Notes: generated by a model from the letters alone, not told the origin. A DNA stretch of 64,000 nucleotides from LMUY01 sp965199005 (GCA_965199005.1 CBDAQK010000006.1:496001-560000); one strand, 5' to 3'. Positions 43,506 to 56,550 are shown, numbered from the stretch's first letter. A program made the numbers and translations.

Positions 43506-44369
43506 GTGATCCGGCTCTCCATCCCAGTCCGTCAGGCACTCTCCCGGCTGACGCTCCCAGTGCTGATAGCAGTGGCATTCGGCGTCATGCTGCTCGCCAA
43601 GGCGGATGCGCTGTTGGCCGAGCGCGTGCGTATGGCGTTGGCGGATGCCCTGGCACCCTTGTTCGGCATCGTCTCCGAGCCGATCGCCCAAGTGCACAAT
43701 GCGGTGGCAGATGCGAGCGACCTGTTGACCGTGCGTGCCGAAAATATCCGCCTGCGGGATGAGAACGACCGGTTGCGACAGTGGCAGGCGGTGGCCCAGG
43801 CGCTGAATGCGGAAAATATGACCCTGAAGGCCAATTTGCACTGGATCCCCGACCCGGCACCCTCCTACGTCACGGCGCGTGTCGTGGCAGATGCGGGCGG
43901 TGTCTATGCCCGGGCCGTTTTGCTGTCGACGGGGCCGAACCGGGTGGTCTCCAAGGGACAGATCGCGCTGGATGACCGCGGACTGGTCGGCCGGGTGACG
44001 GAGGTTGGCATGCGCAGCGCCCGCGTGCTGCTGATCACGGACATCAACAGCCGTATCCCGGTGACAATGGAAAACAGCCGCAGCCGCGCCATCCTGGTGG
44101 GCACCAACAACGTCCGCCCGCGCCTGATGTTCTGGCCCGAGGGCAGCATGCCGGTGGAAGGTGAACGGGTGGTGACCAGTTCGGAGGCGAATGCCTTCCC
44201 ATCCGGCCTGCCGATCGGGGTCGTGCATTACACGGCGAACAACGTGCCGGAGGTGGAACCGTTCGCCCGGCTGGACCGGCTAGAGGTGGTGAGGATCTTC
44301 GATTACGGCCTGACCGGCATCCAACCACCGGAGAGCCCCAATCGGCTGGTGGCCGATCGGAAGCACTGA
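43506..44369 (+). CDS. mreC: Rod shape-determining protein MreC
   Basis: Bitopic inner-membrane protein, 287 residues, that links MreB to PBP2 in the periplasm. A single helix (LTLPVLIAVAFGVMLLA) is followed by a coiled coil (about 68-105, RAENIRLRDENDRLRQWQAV) and the beta-rich domain with VSKGQIALDDRGLVGRVTEV and the conserved GVVHYTAN. GTG start at 43506, 18 bp after mreB. The stop overlaps mreD. Confidence 0.95.
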   Translation: MIRLSIPVRQALSRLTLPVLIAVAFGVMLLAKADALLAERVRMALADALAPLFGIVSEPIAQVHNAVADASDLLTVRAENIRLRDENDRLRQWQAVAQALNAENMTLKANLHWIPDPAPSYVTARVVADAGGVYARAVLLSTGPNRVVSKGQIALDDRGLVGRVTEVGMRSARVLLITDINSRIPVTMENSRSRAILVGTNNVRPRLMFWPEGSMPVEGERVVTSSEANAFPSGLPIGVVHYTANNVPEVEPFARLDRLEVVRIFDYGLTGIQPPESPNRLVADRKH

Positions 44370-44914
44370 TGGATAAGACACCGGGCATCCGGCCGCGTCC
44401 GACGTTGTGGCGCCAACTCGACGCTGCGTCGCGAGCCGCCTTCCCGGCGTCCTGCACCGCGCTGGTGCTGCTGGCGACGTCCTTCCCGTTCGGCATCCCT
44501 GGCCAGGCGGAGTGGCAGCCCGCTGCGGCCCTGGCATGCGTCTTCTTCTGGTCGTTGTTCCGCCCTGCCTCAATGCCGCCGGCCGTGGTGTTCGGCATCG
44601 GGTTGCTGGCCGACCTTCTCGGCCTGTCGCCGATCGGGGTCAGCGTGTTGGTGTTGCTGATCGTGCACGGCCTGGCCCTGCGGTGGCGCCGCTACCTGGT
44701 GCGGCAGGGTTTCATGCTGGTGTGGGTCGTCTTCCTGGGTGTCGCCGCGGGGGCTGCCCTGCTGCAATGGGCGATGACCTGCGCGCTGACATTCCATCTG
44801 TTCCCGCCCGCGCCGGCGCTATTCCAGTGGGCGCTGACCGCCGGGCTCTACCCCGTTCTGTCGTTGATGTTCACCCGGGCTCACCGCGGGCTCGCCAATC
44901 CCGAGCAGGCATGA
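44369..44914 (+). CDS. mreD: Rod shape-determining protein MreD
   Basis: Polytopic inner-membrane protein of 181 residues with five to six hydrophobic segments, including PPAVVFGIGLLADLLGLSPI, the conserved MreD core. It is required with MreC for rod shape. The family is weakly conserved, and position between mreC and mrdA supports the call. TGATG and ATGA overlaps join it to both neighbours. Confidence 0.9.
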   Translation: MDKTPGIRPRPTLWRQLDAASRAAFPASCTALVLLATSFPFGIPGQAEWQPAAALACVFFWSLFRPASMPPAVVFGIGLLADLLGLSPIGVSVLVLLIVHGLALRWRRYLVRQGFMLVWVVFLGVAAGAALLQWAMTCALTFHLFPPAPALFQWALTAGLYPVLSLMFTRAHRGLANPEQA

Positions 44915-46773
44915 AGAAAGAGAACAGAACCACCGGCGTCTTCACCCGGCGCGCCTTGCTGCTGGCGGCGGGGCAGGTTTCGGTGCTGGGTGTGCTGGCG
45001 GCCAAGCTATACCAGGTGCAGGTGGAGGAGGGGAGCCGCTACGCGACCCTTGCGGAAAGCAACCGCATCAGCGCGCGCCTGATCGCACCGCCGCGCGGCC
45101 GGATCCTGGATCGCTTCGGCAATGTGGTCGGCGGCAACAAGCTGAATTGGCGCGCTCTTCTCATGGTGGAAGAAACCGCGGATGTCGGTGCCACACTCGA
45201 CGCGTTCAGCACCGTGGTGTCGCTCGCCGATCACGAGCGGGCCCGGATCGACCGGGAACTGCATCGCCGCCGGCGCTTCATCCCTCTGGTGGTGCGCGAA
45301 TTCCTGACCTGGGACGATATGGCGCGGATCGAGGTGAACGCGCCCGATCTACCCGGCATCTTGGTCGATGTCGGAACATCGCGCATCTACCCGGAGGGCC
45401 CAAATCTGGCCCACGTGGTCGGCTATGTCGCGCCGCCTTCCGAGGGGGATATGGGCGACGACCCGATGCTCGCACTCCCCGGCATCCGCATCGGCCGCGC
45501 AGGGATCGAGAAATTCCACGACCTGAAGCTACGCGGCCGCGCGGGCGCGGTGCAGATGGAGGTGAATGCGGTTGGCCGCGTGATTCGCGAGTTGGACCGG
45601 CAGGAGGGCACCCAGGGCCAGGATGTGGGCCTCACCATCGACGTGGAACTGCAAAACCAGGTGCTGTCCCGGCTGGGCGATCAAAGCGCTTCCGCCGTGG
45701 TGATGGATTGCCGCAATGGCGAAGTGCTGGCGATGACCACCACGCCATCCTTCGACCCGACCCTGTTCAATTCGGGTGTGTCGCAGGCGCAATGGGTCGA
45801 ATGGACGAATAACCGCCGGGCGCCGTTGATCAACAAGGCGACCTCGGGCGTCTATCCACCCGGCTCGACCTTCAAGATGGCGGTCGCCATGGCAGGGCTC
45901 GACAACAAGGTGATCGGGCCGGGCGACCGGATCACCTGCCCGGGCTATCTGGACGTGGGCGACACGAGGTTCCATTGCTGGAGCAAGTATGGCCACGGTG
46001 CGTTGGATGTACGCGGCGGCCTGAAGAACTCGTGCGACGTGTTCTTCTTCGAGTTGGCGCGCCGGGTTGGCATCGACCGCCTCGCTGCGATGGCGAACCG
46101 ATTTGGGATTGGCGTCGATTTGGATATCGAGCTGCCCGGCGCACGCAAAGGGCTGATGCCGACGCGGACGTGGCGACAATCCCACGGGCATCCCTGGGGC
46201 ATTGGCGACACGGTCAACTGCGGGATCGGCCAAGGCTATGTGGAGGTGACTCCTTTGGCGCTTTGCACCTATGTCTCGCGTGTGGCGACCGGGCGGGCGG
46301 TGCAGCCGCATATGACGCGCACGCTGAACGGGGCCGTGCAACCCGGCGTGCAGCCACTGGACTGGCCGAGCATGAACCTGAACGAGCGCCACCTGCAGCT
46401 TTGCCGGGAGGGGATGTTTGCCGTGGTGAACGACCCGGGGGGCACCGCGCCGCTCGCGCGGTTGAACATGCCCGGCATGCAATTGGCGGGAAAGACCGGG
46501 TCGAGCCAGGTGCGCCACGTGTCGCGGGAGTTGCGCGAGCACGGCAACTTCAAATCCGAGAACCTGCCCTGGGAGTACCGGCCGCACGCCCTCTTCGTCG
46601 CCTTTGCCCCCTATGACGCGCCGCGATACGCCGTCAGCCTGGTGATCGAACACGGCAATGCCGGCGCCGCCGCTGCCGCACCGCTCGCGCGGCAGATCAT
46701 GGTTGACACGCTGACCCGCGACCCGGTGAACCGGATCGAGCCGCAGGGACAGAAGCTGGCCGACCGGTCGTGA
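44911..46773 (+). CDS. mrdA: Peptidoglycan D,D-transpeptidase PBP2 (MrdA)
   Basis: Class B penicillin-binding protein of the elongasome, 620 residues. An N-terminal anchor helix (about 14-32) precedes the pedestal domain with APPRGRILDRFGNVVGGN. The transpeptidase domain has the catalytic Ser319 in STFK, the second motif SCD (374-376) and KTG (528-530). This start is set by ATGA overlap with mreD; longer readings would run through mreD. Confidence 0.96.
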   Translation: MKKENRTTGVFTRRALLLAAGQVSVLGVLAAKLYQVQVEEGSRYATLAESNRISARLIAPPRGRILDRFGNVVGGNKLNWRALLMVEETADVGATLDAFSTVVSLADHERARIDRELHRRRRFIPLVVREFLTWDDMARIEVNAPDLPGILVDVGTSRIYPEGPNLAHVVGYVAPPSEGDMGDDPMLALPGIRIGRAGIEKFHDLKLRGRAGAVQMEVNAVGRVIRELDRQEGTQGQDVGLTIDVELQNQVLSRLGDQSASAVVMDCRNGEVLAMTTTPSFDPTLFNSGVSQAQWVEWTNNRRAPLINKATSGVYPPGSTFKMAVAMAGLDNKVIGPGDRITCPGYLDVGDTRFHCWSKYGHGALDVRGGLKNSCDVFFFELARRVGIDRLAAMANRFGIGVDLDIELPGARKGLMPTRTWRQSHGHPWGIGDTVNCGIGQGYVEVTPLALCTYVSRVATGRAVQPHMTRTLNGAVQPGVQPLDWPSMNLNERHLQLCREGMFAVVNDPGGTAPLARLNMPGMQLAGKTGSSQVRHVSRELREHGNFKSENLPWEYRPHALFVAFAPYDAPRYAVSLVIEHGNAGAAAAAPLARQIMVDTLTRDPVNRIEPQGQKLADRS

Positions 46774-46786
46774 GCCCTCGCGTGCC

Positions 46787-47935
46787 ATGATCAACGAACG
46801 CCGCCTGATCCGGGCCGAGCCATCCTTCGGCCTGACGACGAAATTGTTCCAGATATCCTGGATTTACGTCGTGCTGATCTGCGCCCTCGCCGGCGTCGGG
46901 TATGCCGCGTTGTATTCCGCGGCGGGCGGCTCGCCGGACCCCTACGCCTCCAAGCAGGCGATCCGGTTCGCGTTTGGTCTGGTGATGATGCTTTGCATCG
47001 CGCTGGTGGACATCCGCATCATCGAACGGCTGGCTTGGCCGCTCTATGCCGTCTCGCTGGCCTTGCTGATCCTGGTGCTGCGGGTTGGGCATGTGGGAAA
47101 GGGGGCCCAGCGCTGGATCGAGTTCGGCGGCACCCAGTTGCAGCCGTCCGAATTGATGAAGATCGCCCTGGTCGTGGCACTCGCCGCATGGTTTCACCGG
47201 GCAAGCTGGGAACGGATGGGAAACCCGCTCTTCCTGATGCCACCTGCCTTGGCCGTTGCGGTGCCGGTATTGCTGATCCTGAAGGAGCCCAATTTGGGCA
47301 CGGCCGTCATTACGGCGCTGCTGGGGGGCACGATGTTCCTCGCCGCCGGGGTGCGCTGGTGGAAAATGGCGCTGGTCGTGCTGCCCATCCCGTTCGCGGC
47401 AAGGATCGCCTATGGCTATTTGCACGATTACCAGCGGGCCAGGATCGAGACCTTCTTCAACCCGGAGAGCGACCCGCTGGGCGCCGGCTACAACATCCAG
47501 CAGTCGAAGATAGCCCTCGGTTCCGGGGGAATGTGGGGCAAGGGCTACCTACAGGGCACTCAGGGCCATCTGAACTTCCTGCCCGAAAAACAGACCGACT
47601 TCATCTTCACCATGCTGGCGGAGGAGTTCGGGTTCGTCGGCTGCCTCGCGATCATGGGGCTGCTGATGCTGATCGTGTTGGGTGCCATGGCGATAGCGCT
47701 CCGCTGCCGGCACCAGTTCGGCCGGTTGGTCGCGCTCGGGATCGGCGTAAACTTCTTCCTCTATGTTGCTGTTAACATCGCCATGGTAACCGGGGCGATC
47801 CCAGTTGGCGGCGTGCCGCTGCCGCTCGTCTCCTATGGCGGCTCTGCCTCGCTCACCGTCATGTTCGGGTTTGGCCTGCTGATGAGCGCGCATGTCCATC
47901 GCGACGTCGAGTTCAAGGATCGGCGGGAGGATTAG
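46787..47935 (+). CDS. rodA: Peptidoglycan polymerase RodA
   Basis: SEDS-family glycosyltransferase of 382 residues that polymerises lipid II with PBP2. Ten hydrophobic segments and the SEDS hallmarks are present: KEPNLGTAVI, ESDPLGAGYNIQQSKIALGS, the FLPEKQTDFIFTMLAEEFGF loop, read in parts, and VGGVPLPLVSYGGS near the C-terminus. It begins 13 bp after mrdA. Its last 23 bp overlap the convergent DHp-only gene. Confidence 0.96.
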   Translation: MINERRLIRAEPSFGLTTKLFQISWIYVVLICALAGVGYAALYSAAGGSPDPYASKQAIRFAFGLVMMLCIALVDIRIIERLAWPLYAVSLALLILVLRVGHVGKGAQRWIEFGGTQLQPSELMKIALVVALAAWFHRASWERMGNPLFLMPPALAVAVPVLLILKEPNLGTAVITALLGGTMFLAAGVRWWKMALVVLPIPFAARIAYGYLHDYQRARIETFFNPESDPLGAGYNIQQSKIALGSGGMWGKGYLQGTQGHLNFLPEKQTDFIFTMLAEEFGFVGCLAIMGLLMLIVLGAMAIALRCRHQFGRLVALGIGVNFFLYVAVNIAMVTGAIPVGGVPLPLVSYGGSASLTVMFGFGLLMSAHVHRDVEFKDRRED

Positions 47936-48455
47936 CGGCCGCCTCCTCATGGGCCGTTTGCTGAGGGGGCGTTGCACGCTGGTCGGTGAGCAGGACCGTC
48001 GCGCGTTCGACCGTGCGCACCAGGATCGCGCCGGAGCGTTGGACGGCCGGGTCGCTGTGGTTGACCAGCCGGTCGGCCGTCAAGAGGATTGGCGACAGCA
48101 CGCCTCTGATGTCGTGACGCAATCGCCGCTGCTGCTCGATGCGGCTGGCCAAGGCAAGCTCGGCCGACCGGAGCTCCGCGGCTTGGCCGCGTGAGATGGC
48201 TGCCTCTTGCGCCAGACGCCGGTGGCCGTCGAGTATCAGCCAATCAAGTAGCACCGTGGCTGAGCCACCCATGACCAGGGCGACGGCGGCGAACGCGACC
48301 CAGGCCATGGTGCGCGGTGGAGTGGCGCCTGCGAATTGGCAGGCGGCGTAGCCGAGCGCCTCGCCGCAGAAGATGAGCAGGGCGAGCAGGGCAAACCAGG
48401 GGACGACCTGTCCGGTGCGCAGCCGCAGGGTGTCGACAACAGGCAAATGGCCCAA
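47913..48455 (-). CDS. Two-helix membrane protein ending in a HisKA-like DHp domain
   Basis: A protein of about 180 residues with two membrane helices (about 19-41 and 50-73), a linker helix and a dimerisation-phosphotransfer segment LRHDIRGVLSPILLTADRL containing His114, like the H box of sensor kinases. The chain then ends with a Pro/Ala tail; no ATP-binding domain follows here or in the adjacent frames. It may be a phosphotransfer protein or kinase decoy. The start is uncertain: TTG at 48455 abuts an AAGGAG, and a TTG at 48446 has better spacing. Confidence 0.65.
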   Translation of the reverse strand: MGHLPVVDTLRLRTGQVVPWFALLALLIFCGEALGYAACQFAGATPPRTMAWVAFAAVALVMGGSATVLLDWLILDGHRRLAQEAAISRGQAAELRSAELALASRIEQQRRLRHDIRGVLSPILLTADRLVNHSDPAVQRSGAILVRTVERATVLLTDQRATPPQQTAHEEAAANPPADP

Positions 48456-48562
48456 CTCCTTCGGTTTCCAGTCAAGGCCGCCGTGCCACCCGGCGCGACG
48501 GTGTATCGTTCTGCTCCGCAGCGACGCAAGCCAGCATGTGCCTCACGATGGTCGAGGGCGAA

Positions 48563-48592
48563 TTGACGCGGCAGGGGCGCCACGCCTATAAG
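48563..48592 (+). promoter_or_regulatory. Promoter of the rpmH operon
   Basis: TTGACG (48563-48568) and TATAAG (48587-48592) are separated by 18 bp, a good housekeeping sigma consensus. It lies 57 bp before the rpmH start, where a strong promoter is expected. Confidence 0.65.
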
Positions 48593-48648
48593 CCGCGGCT
48601 TGAACAGGGCCCGCGAGAGCGCGCCCCTGCCGTTGCTGGAGAATCGTC

Positions 48649-48783
48649 GTGAAGCGCACCTATCAACCCTCGAAGCTGGTTCGCAAGCACCGGCACGGCT
48701 TCCGCGCCCGCATGGCGACCGTCGGCGGCCGCAAGGTCATTGCCAATCGTCGCCGGGTCGGCCGCAAGAAGTTATCGGCTTAA
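48649..48783 (+). CDS. rpmH: 50S ribosomal protein L34
   Basis: The 44-residue L34, read directly from the sequence: GTG start, then KRTYQPSKLVRKHRHGFRAR and a second basic stretch ending RRVGRKKLSA. It matches the family in length and almost every conserved position. GGAGA lies 8 nt upstream. It heads the classical rpmH-rnpA-yidD-yidC block and follows a clear promoter. Confidence 0.98.
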   Translation: MKRTYQPSKLVRKHRHGFRARMATVGGRKVIANRRRVGRKKLSA

Positions 48784-48792
48784 GGCGTCACC

Positions 48793-49161
48793 ATGGCGCC
48801 TGACCGGGCGCCCGCCCCCATTTCCATACCGCCGCTCCGGCTGAAGCGCCGCGCTGAGTTTCTGCGCGCTGCGAAAAGCGGCCGCAAGGCCAGCATGCCA
48901 GGCGTCGTGTTGCAGGCCTTGGTGCAGGGTGAGCCCGGGCCGGCGCGTATTGGCTTCACCGTGACGAAGAAGGTCGGCAATGCGGTCATCCGCAATCGTA
49001 CCCGCCGCCGCCTCAAGGAAGCGGCCCGCCTGCTGCTGCGGGACCGTCCAGTGAGCGGTGTCGACCTGGTACTGATCGGACGCGACGTGACGCGGACCCG
49101 CCCCTTCCTAATCTTGATCGAGGATGTGCGCTGCGCGCTCGACAAGGCTGGTGTGCCGTGA
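48793..49161 (+). CDS. rnpA: Ribonuclease P protein component
   Basis: Protein subunit of RNase P, 122 residues, that helps the catalytic RNA bind pre-tRNA leaders. The RNR motif region is intact as IGFTVTKKVGNAVIRNRTRR followed by RLKEAARLLL. The first 15 residues are a Pro-rich extension before the conserved LKRRAEFLRAAKSGRK. It overlaps yidD by 4 bp (GTGA). Confidence 0.95.
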   Translation: MAPDRAPAPISIPPLRLKRRAEFLRAAKSGRKASMPGVVLQALVQGEPGPARIGFTVTKKVGNAVIRNRTRRRLKEAARLLLRDRPVSGVDLVLIGRDVTRTRPFLILIEDVRCALDKAGVP

Positions 49162-49388
49162 CGCCGGCGGCCGCGGTCTTGCAGGGGGTAGTGCGTACCT
49201 ATCAGTGGACGATACGTCCGGTGATTGGCGCAAATTGCCGCTTCCACCCCGGCTGCAGCGATTATGCCGTCGAGGCGCTGCGCACTCATGGAGCGTTGCG
49301 CGGAAGTGCGCTGGCCGCCAAGCGCATCCTGCGCTGCAATCCTTGGAACGAGGGCGGCCTCGATCCCGTCCCCCAACCTGAGAGCTGA
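49158..49388 (+). CDS. yidD: Membrane protein insertion efficiency factor YidD
   Basis: Small amphipathic inner-membrane-associated protein, 76 residues, that assists YidC-dependent insertion. The family core is complete: TYQWTIRPVIGANCRFHPGC, SDYAVEALRTHG, and RILRCNPWNEGGLDPVP. GTG start overlapping rnpA; 8 bp precede yidC. Confidence 0.95.
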   Translation: MTPAAAVLQGVVRTYQWTIRPVIGANCRFHPGCSDYAVEALRTHGALRGSALAAKRILRCNPWNEGGLDPVPQPES

Positions 49389-51087
49389 CCGCCCGTATGG
49401 ACCAGAAGCGCCTCATCATCGCCATCGCAGTATCCATCGCGATCCTGCTCGGCTTCCAGTTCCTGCTGCCAAAGGCGCCGCCGCGGCTCCCCGCGCAGGA
49501 GACCGCGGCCGTCGTGAACCAGCCGGCGCCGGAAGTGGCGCGCCGATCGGTCGACCCGTCATTCCCCGGTACTGAACCGGAGACGGTGCCGCAGCCAAAG
49601 GACGTGCCGCGCATTCCGATCAATGCCGATCGGGTGAGTGGTACCGTGAGCCTGCGGGGTGGCGTGCTGGATGATCTCGTGTTGCGGGATTACCACGAGG
49701 AGGTGAACCCCAGCTCGCCGCTGGTGCGCCTTCTGGAGCCACAATCCGACCCTGAGCCCAACTACATCCAATATGGCTGGACCAGCGACACGCCGGGGGT
49801 GAAGCTGCCGGACGAAACGACGCTGTGGACTGCGTCCGGCAAAGAGCTGACCCGGACGAGCCCCTTGACGCTAAGCTGGGACAATGGCGCCGGGCTCACC
49901 TTCTCCATCAAGCTCGCCGTGGACGATTATTATATGTTCACGGTCACCCAATCGGTGAAGAACGGCACCGATGCTCCTGTGGCGCTGCACCCGTACCAGC
50001 GGGTCCGCCGTGACTACCAGCCGGTCACGGCAGGGTATTACATCCTGCACGAGGGCCCGTTGGGTGTGCTGGACGGCAAGCTGAACGACCCCACCTACGC
50101 TACGGTGAAGTCGGATGCCGCAAAGGCCAATGGCCTGGCGCAGAGCGTGCAGACCACGGGCGGATGGGATGGCATCACCGACAAATACTGGCTGACGGCG
50201 ATCATTCCGGACCAGGCGGTCCCGCAGACGGCGAGTTACCGATATGGCCGCTCGGCGACAGGGCCGGACCGCTACCAGACTGATTTCTCCTCCGTCGCCC
50301 CGGTGACGGTGGCGCCGGGTGCCGACGCATCCTCCACCTTCCGCGCCTTCGCCGGGGCGAAAGAGGTGCATCTGCTCTCGCATTACGAAGAGGCCGAGCA
50401 TATCCCGCTGTTTTCCTATGCGGTTGATTTCGGTTGGTTCTGGTTCCTGACCAAGCCGATCTTCTACGCATTGGATTGGCTGAACGGCGTGTTGGGCAAT
50501 TTCGGCCTGGCGATCATGGTGTTCACGGTCTTCGCCAAGCTGCTATTCTTCCCGCTCGCCAACAAATCCTACCGCTCGATGAGCAAGATGAAGCTGCTCG
50601 GGCCGAAGATGACGGCGCTGCGGGAGCGGCTGAAGGACGAGCCGGCCAAGCTGCAATCCGAAATGATGCAGCTTTACAAGACGGAGAAGGTCAACCCGGC
50701 CGCCGGTTGCCTGCCCATGCTAGTGCAGATCCCCGTCTTCTTCTCGCTCTACAAGGTGATTTTCGTCACGATCGAAATGCGGCATGCGCCGTTTTTCGGT
50801 TGGATTCACGACCTCTCGGCGCTTGACCCGACGAACGTGTTCAACCTATTCGGGTTGTTGCCGTTCGACCCGACGCTGTATGTGTCTGCCCTGCATCTCT
50901 CCGCCTGGACGCTGATCATGGGCTGCACGATGTATGCGCAGCAGCAGCTGAACCCACCTCCGCCTGACCCGATGCAGGCCAAGCTGTTCAAATTCATGCC
51001 GCTGATATTCATGTTCATGATGGGCCGCTTCCCGGCGGGCCTGCTGATCTACTGGAGCTGGAACAATACCCTCACCTTCGCGCAACA

Positions 51088-51795
<708 letters not shown>

Positions 51796-51849
51796 CCCGG
51801 CGGGGCCGCCGCCGCTAGCTGGGTTTGGTTTGCCGGAGACGCACCCAGC

Positions 51850-52758
51850 ATGAGCCAAGACATCGAGGAGATTATTAACACTGCGCCTAGCGAGCAGGCG
51901 CGCATCCTCGCGCATGCCTTGCCGTATCTGCGGCGCTATGCCGGTGCCACAGTGGTGGTGAAGTACGGCGGCCATGCCATGGGCGAGCAGCATTTGGCCG
52001 AGAATTTCGGCCGGGATATCGCGCTGCTGAAGCAGGTGGGCGTGAACCCGGTGGTCGTCCATGGTGGCGGCCCGCAGATCAACGCCATGCTGAAGCGGCT
52101 CGCCATCCAGTCGACTTTCGTCGATGGCCTTCGGGTGACGGACTCGGCCATGGTGGAGGTGGTGGAGATGGTCCTGGCTGGGACCGTCAACAAGCATGTC
52201 GCCGGGCTGATCAACCAGGCCGGCGCGCTGGCGGTGGGGATTTGCGGCAAGGACGGCAACCTGATCCGCGCCCGCAAGCTGCAACGGACGGTGCGCGACC
52301 CAGACAGCCGGATCGAGCGGGAGTTGGATTTGGGCTTCGTGGGGGAGCCGACCGAGATCGACGTCCGCGTCATCCACGCCCTGACCGGCGCCGGGCTGAT
52401 CCCGGTGATCGCCCCGGTGGGCTGGGGTGATGCCGGGCAGACCTACAACATCAATGCCGATACGGTAGCCGGCGCCATCGCGGGTGCGCTTGGCGCCAAG
52501 CGGCTGCTGATGCTGACGGATGTGCCCGGGGTGCTGGATGCCGAGAAGAAGCTCATTCCGGAGCTGACGATCGCGGATGTGGACCGGCTCTGCGCAGAGG
52601 GCGTGATCACCGGCGGGATGATCCCCAAGGTGGAGACCTGTGTGGCAGCCGTGCGCGGCGGGGTGAAGGGCGCGGTCATCCTCGACGGCAAGCAGCCCCA
52701 TGCCTGCCTGTTGGAAATGTTCCTGCAGGGCGGCATAGGGACGCTGATCCGCGCCTGA
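51850..52758 (+). CDS. argB: Acetylglutamate kinase
   Basis: Second enzyme of arginine synthesis, phosphorylating N-acetylglutamate, 302 residues. Conserved parts are TVVVKYGGHAMGE (phosphate binding), VVVHGGGPQINAMLKRL and NINADTVAGAIAGALGAKRL, with LTDVPGVLD in the ATP-binding half. The length and IPKVETCVAAV region suit the arginine-feedback-inhibited type, though the N-terminal helix is short. It is 54 bp after engB and convergent to uvrB. Confidence 0.95.
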   Translation: MSQDIEEIINTAPSEQARILAHALPYLRRYAGATVVVKYGGHAMGEQHLAENFGRDIALLKQVGVNPVVVHGGGPQINAMLKRLAIQSTFVDGLRVTDSAMVEVVEMVLAGTVNKHVAGLINQAGALAVGICGKDGNLIRARKLQRTVRDPDSRIERELDLGFVGEPTEIDVRVIHALTGAGLIPVIAPVGWGDAGQTYNINADTVAGAIAGALGAKRLLMLTDVPGVLDAEKKLIPELTIADVDRLCAEGVITGGMIPKVETCVAAVRGGVKGAVILDGKQPHACLLEMFLQGGIGTLIRA

Positions 52759-52773
52759 GGCTGGTGGCGCGCC

Positions 52774-55017
<2,244 letters not shown>

Positions 55018-55136
55018 CCGGCACTCCCTGCGGTGTCGGCGATAGATGGCGACGGGTACGCCCGGCGTCGAGCCTCTCTCTACCATGTCCGCCCCGGCTC
55101 TGGAGTCTCCGCCCTGATCATCCCAGCGATCGGCTG

Positions 55137-56546
55137 ATGCTATTCTACGAGCCGCTGTTTCTGTTTCTGTTCTTCCCAGCCGTGCTTGTCGCGTTCCTCG
55201 CCGCGCGTCGCCGGGCTGGGGCGCGCGCGGCGGTTCTGCTGTTGGCCAGCCTGTTTTTTTATCTATGGAGCGAGCCGCGTTTCGTGCCCGTCGTCCTGGC
55301 GACCTGCATGACGGATTACTTCCTGGCCCAACTGGTCGCGCGGGGCAGCCGACTGTCGCTGGTGGCGGGAGTGGTGATCAACGTCGGGATGCTGTTCTAC
55401 TATAAATACACTGGCTTTACCGTTGATAACCTTGACGTCTTGCTGGCCGGCGCTGGATTGCGGCCCTGGCATATCGGGCAAGTGGCTCTGCCTGTCGGCG
55501 TCTCGTTCATCGTGTTCGAGAAGATCACCTATCTGGTCGATATCGCCCGTGGCCGAAGCCGCCCCGCACCAGGGTTGGCAACCTATTTGCTCTACGTCTT
55601 CCTGTTCCCAAAGCTGCTGGCCGGCCCGATCATTAAATACCATGAGTTGGAGGCACAACTCGTTGCTGCCGGGCGCCAGCGGGATGACGATCTGACGACA
55701 GGGTTCCGCCGGTTCATGCTGGGAGTCGTCAAGAAGACCGTCCTGGCAGACACGCTTGCCACTGGCGCCGACCAGACCTTCAACGCAGACCCGGCGTTGC
55801 TCGGCTGTGCCGATGCGTGGTGCGGTGTGATGTTCTTCACCTTCCAAATCTACGTCGATTTCAGTGCCTATTCCGACATGGCGATCGGGCTGGCGCGCAT
55901 GTTCGGGTTCCGGCTGAACGAGAACTTCAACCACCCCTACATCTCCTGCAGCATCACGGAGTTCTGGCGGCGGTGGCACATCTCGCTCTCCACCTGGATT
56001 CGCGAGTACCTCTACATCCCGCTCGGCGGCAACCGGGTAGCGCCCTGGCGGCGCTATGCAAATCTCTGGGTTTGCTTTCTGGCCAGCGGTTTATGGCACG
56101 GCGCGGCTTGGACCTACGTTGCCTGGGGCGCGTATAACGGCATCTTCCTGGTGCTGGAGCGGCTGTTCCTGCTGCGCTGGCTGGACCGCATGCCGCGCGT
56201 TGCCGCCAATGCGGTGACCTTCGCGATCACGGTAGCCGGCTGGCTGATCTTCCGCGCCGCCTCGATGGGGCAGGCTGGGTCGATCCTGGCCACGATGCTG
56301 TCGCCGCACCGGGTGAGCGAGGTGGTTGGCATGTGGTGGACCGCGCCGATGCTGACCGCCATGGGGGCGGGGGCGCTGATCTCTTTCCTGCCACGCGTGC
56401 CCGGGTTCGACCGGGTGGCCGGGTTGGTGCTGGCGGCTCCGGGTGGCCGCGCGATGCTGGACCTGACGCTGTCGCTCCTGTTCGTGTTTGCCTTGGCCAA
56501 GGCTCTGGCGGACCCGTTCCGCCCGTTCCTCTATTTCAGGTTCTAG
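55137..56546 (+). CDS. MBOAT-family O-acyltransferase (AlgI-like)
   Basis: Polytopic inner-membrane acyltransferase of 469 residues that probably passes acetyl groups across the membrane for modification of an extracellular polysaccharide. The MBOAT signature is clear: FNHPYISCSITEFWRRWHIS with His281 and the invariant His321 in GLWHGAAWTY, equivalent to the catalytic His of AlgI. The opening LFYEPLFLFLFFPAVL also matches AlgI. No alginate or cellulose synthase gene is near. Four bp separate it from its AlgX/AlgJ-like partner. Confidence 0.9.
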   Translation: MLFYEPLFLFLFFPAVLVAFLAARRRAGARAAVLLLASLFFYLWSEPRFVPVVLATCMTDYFLAQLVARGSRLSLVAGVVINVGMLFYYKYTGFTVDNLDVLLAGAGLRPWHIGQVALPVGVSFIVFEKITYLVDIARGRSRPAPGLATYLLYVFLFPKLLAGPIIKYHELEAQLVAAGRQRDDDLTTGFRRFMLGVVKKTVLADTLATGADQTFNADPALLGCADAWCGVMFFTFQIYVDFSAYSDMAIGLARMFGFRLNENFNHPYISCSITEFWRRWHISLSTWIREYLYIPLGGNRVAPWRRYANLWVCFLASGLWHGAAWTYVAWGAYNGIFLVLERLFLLRWLDRMPRVAANAVTFAITVAGWLIFRAASMGQAGSILATMLSPHRVSEVVGMWWTAPMLTAMGAGALISFLPRVPGFDRVAGLVLAAPGGRAMLDLTLSLLFVFALAKALADPFRPFLYFRF

Positions 56547-56550
56547 CCCC

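Noticed and set aside
55018..55136. Possible LexA box upstream of uvrB
   Set aside because: No GTTC-N7-GTTC, nor its reverse complement, occurs in the gap, so SOS control is not supported here.
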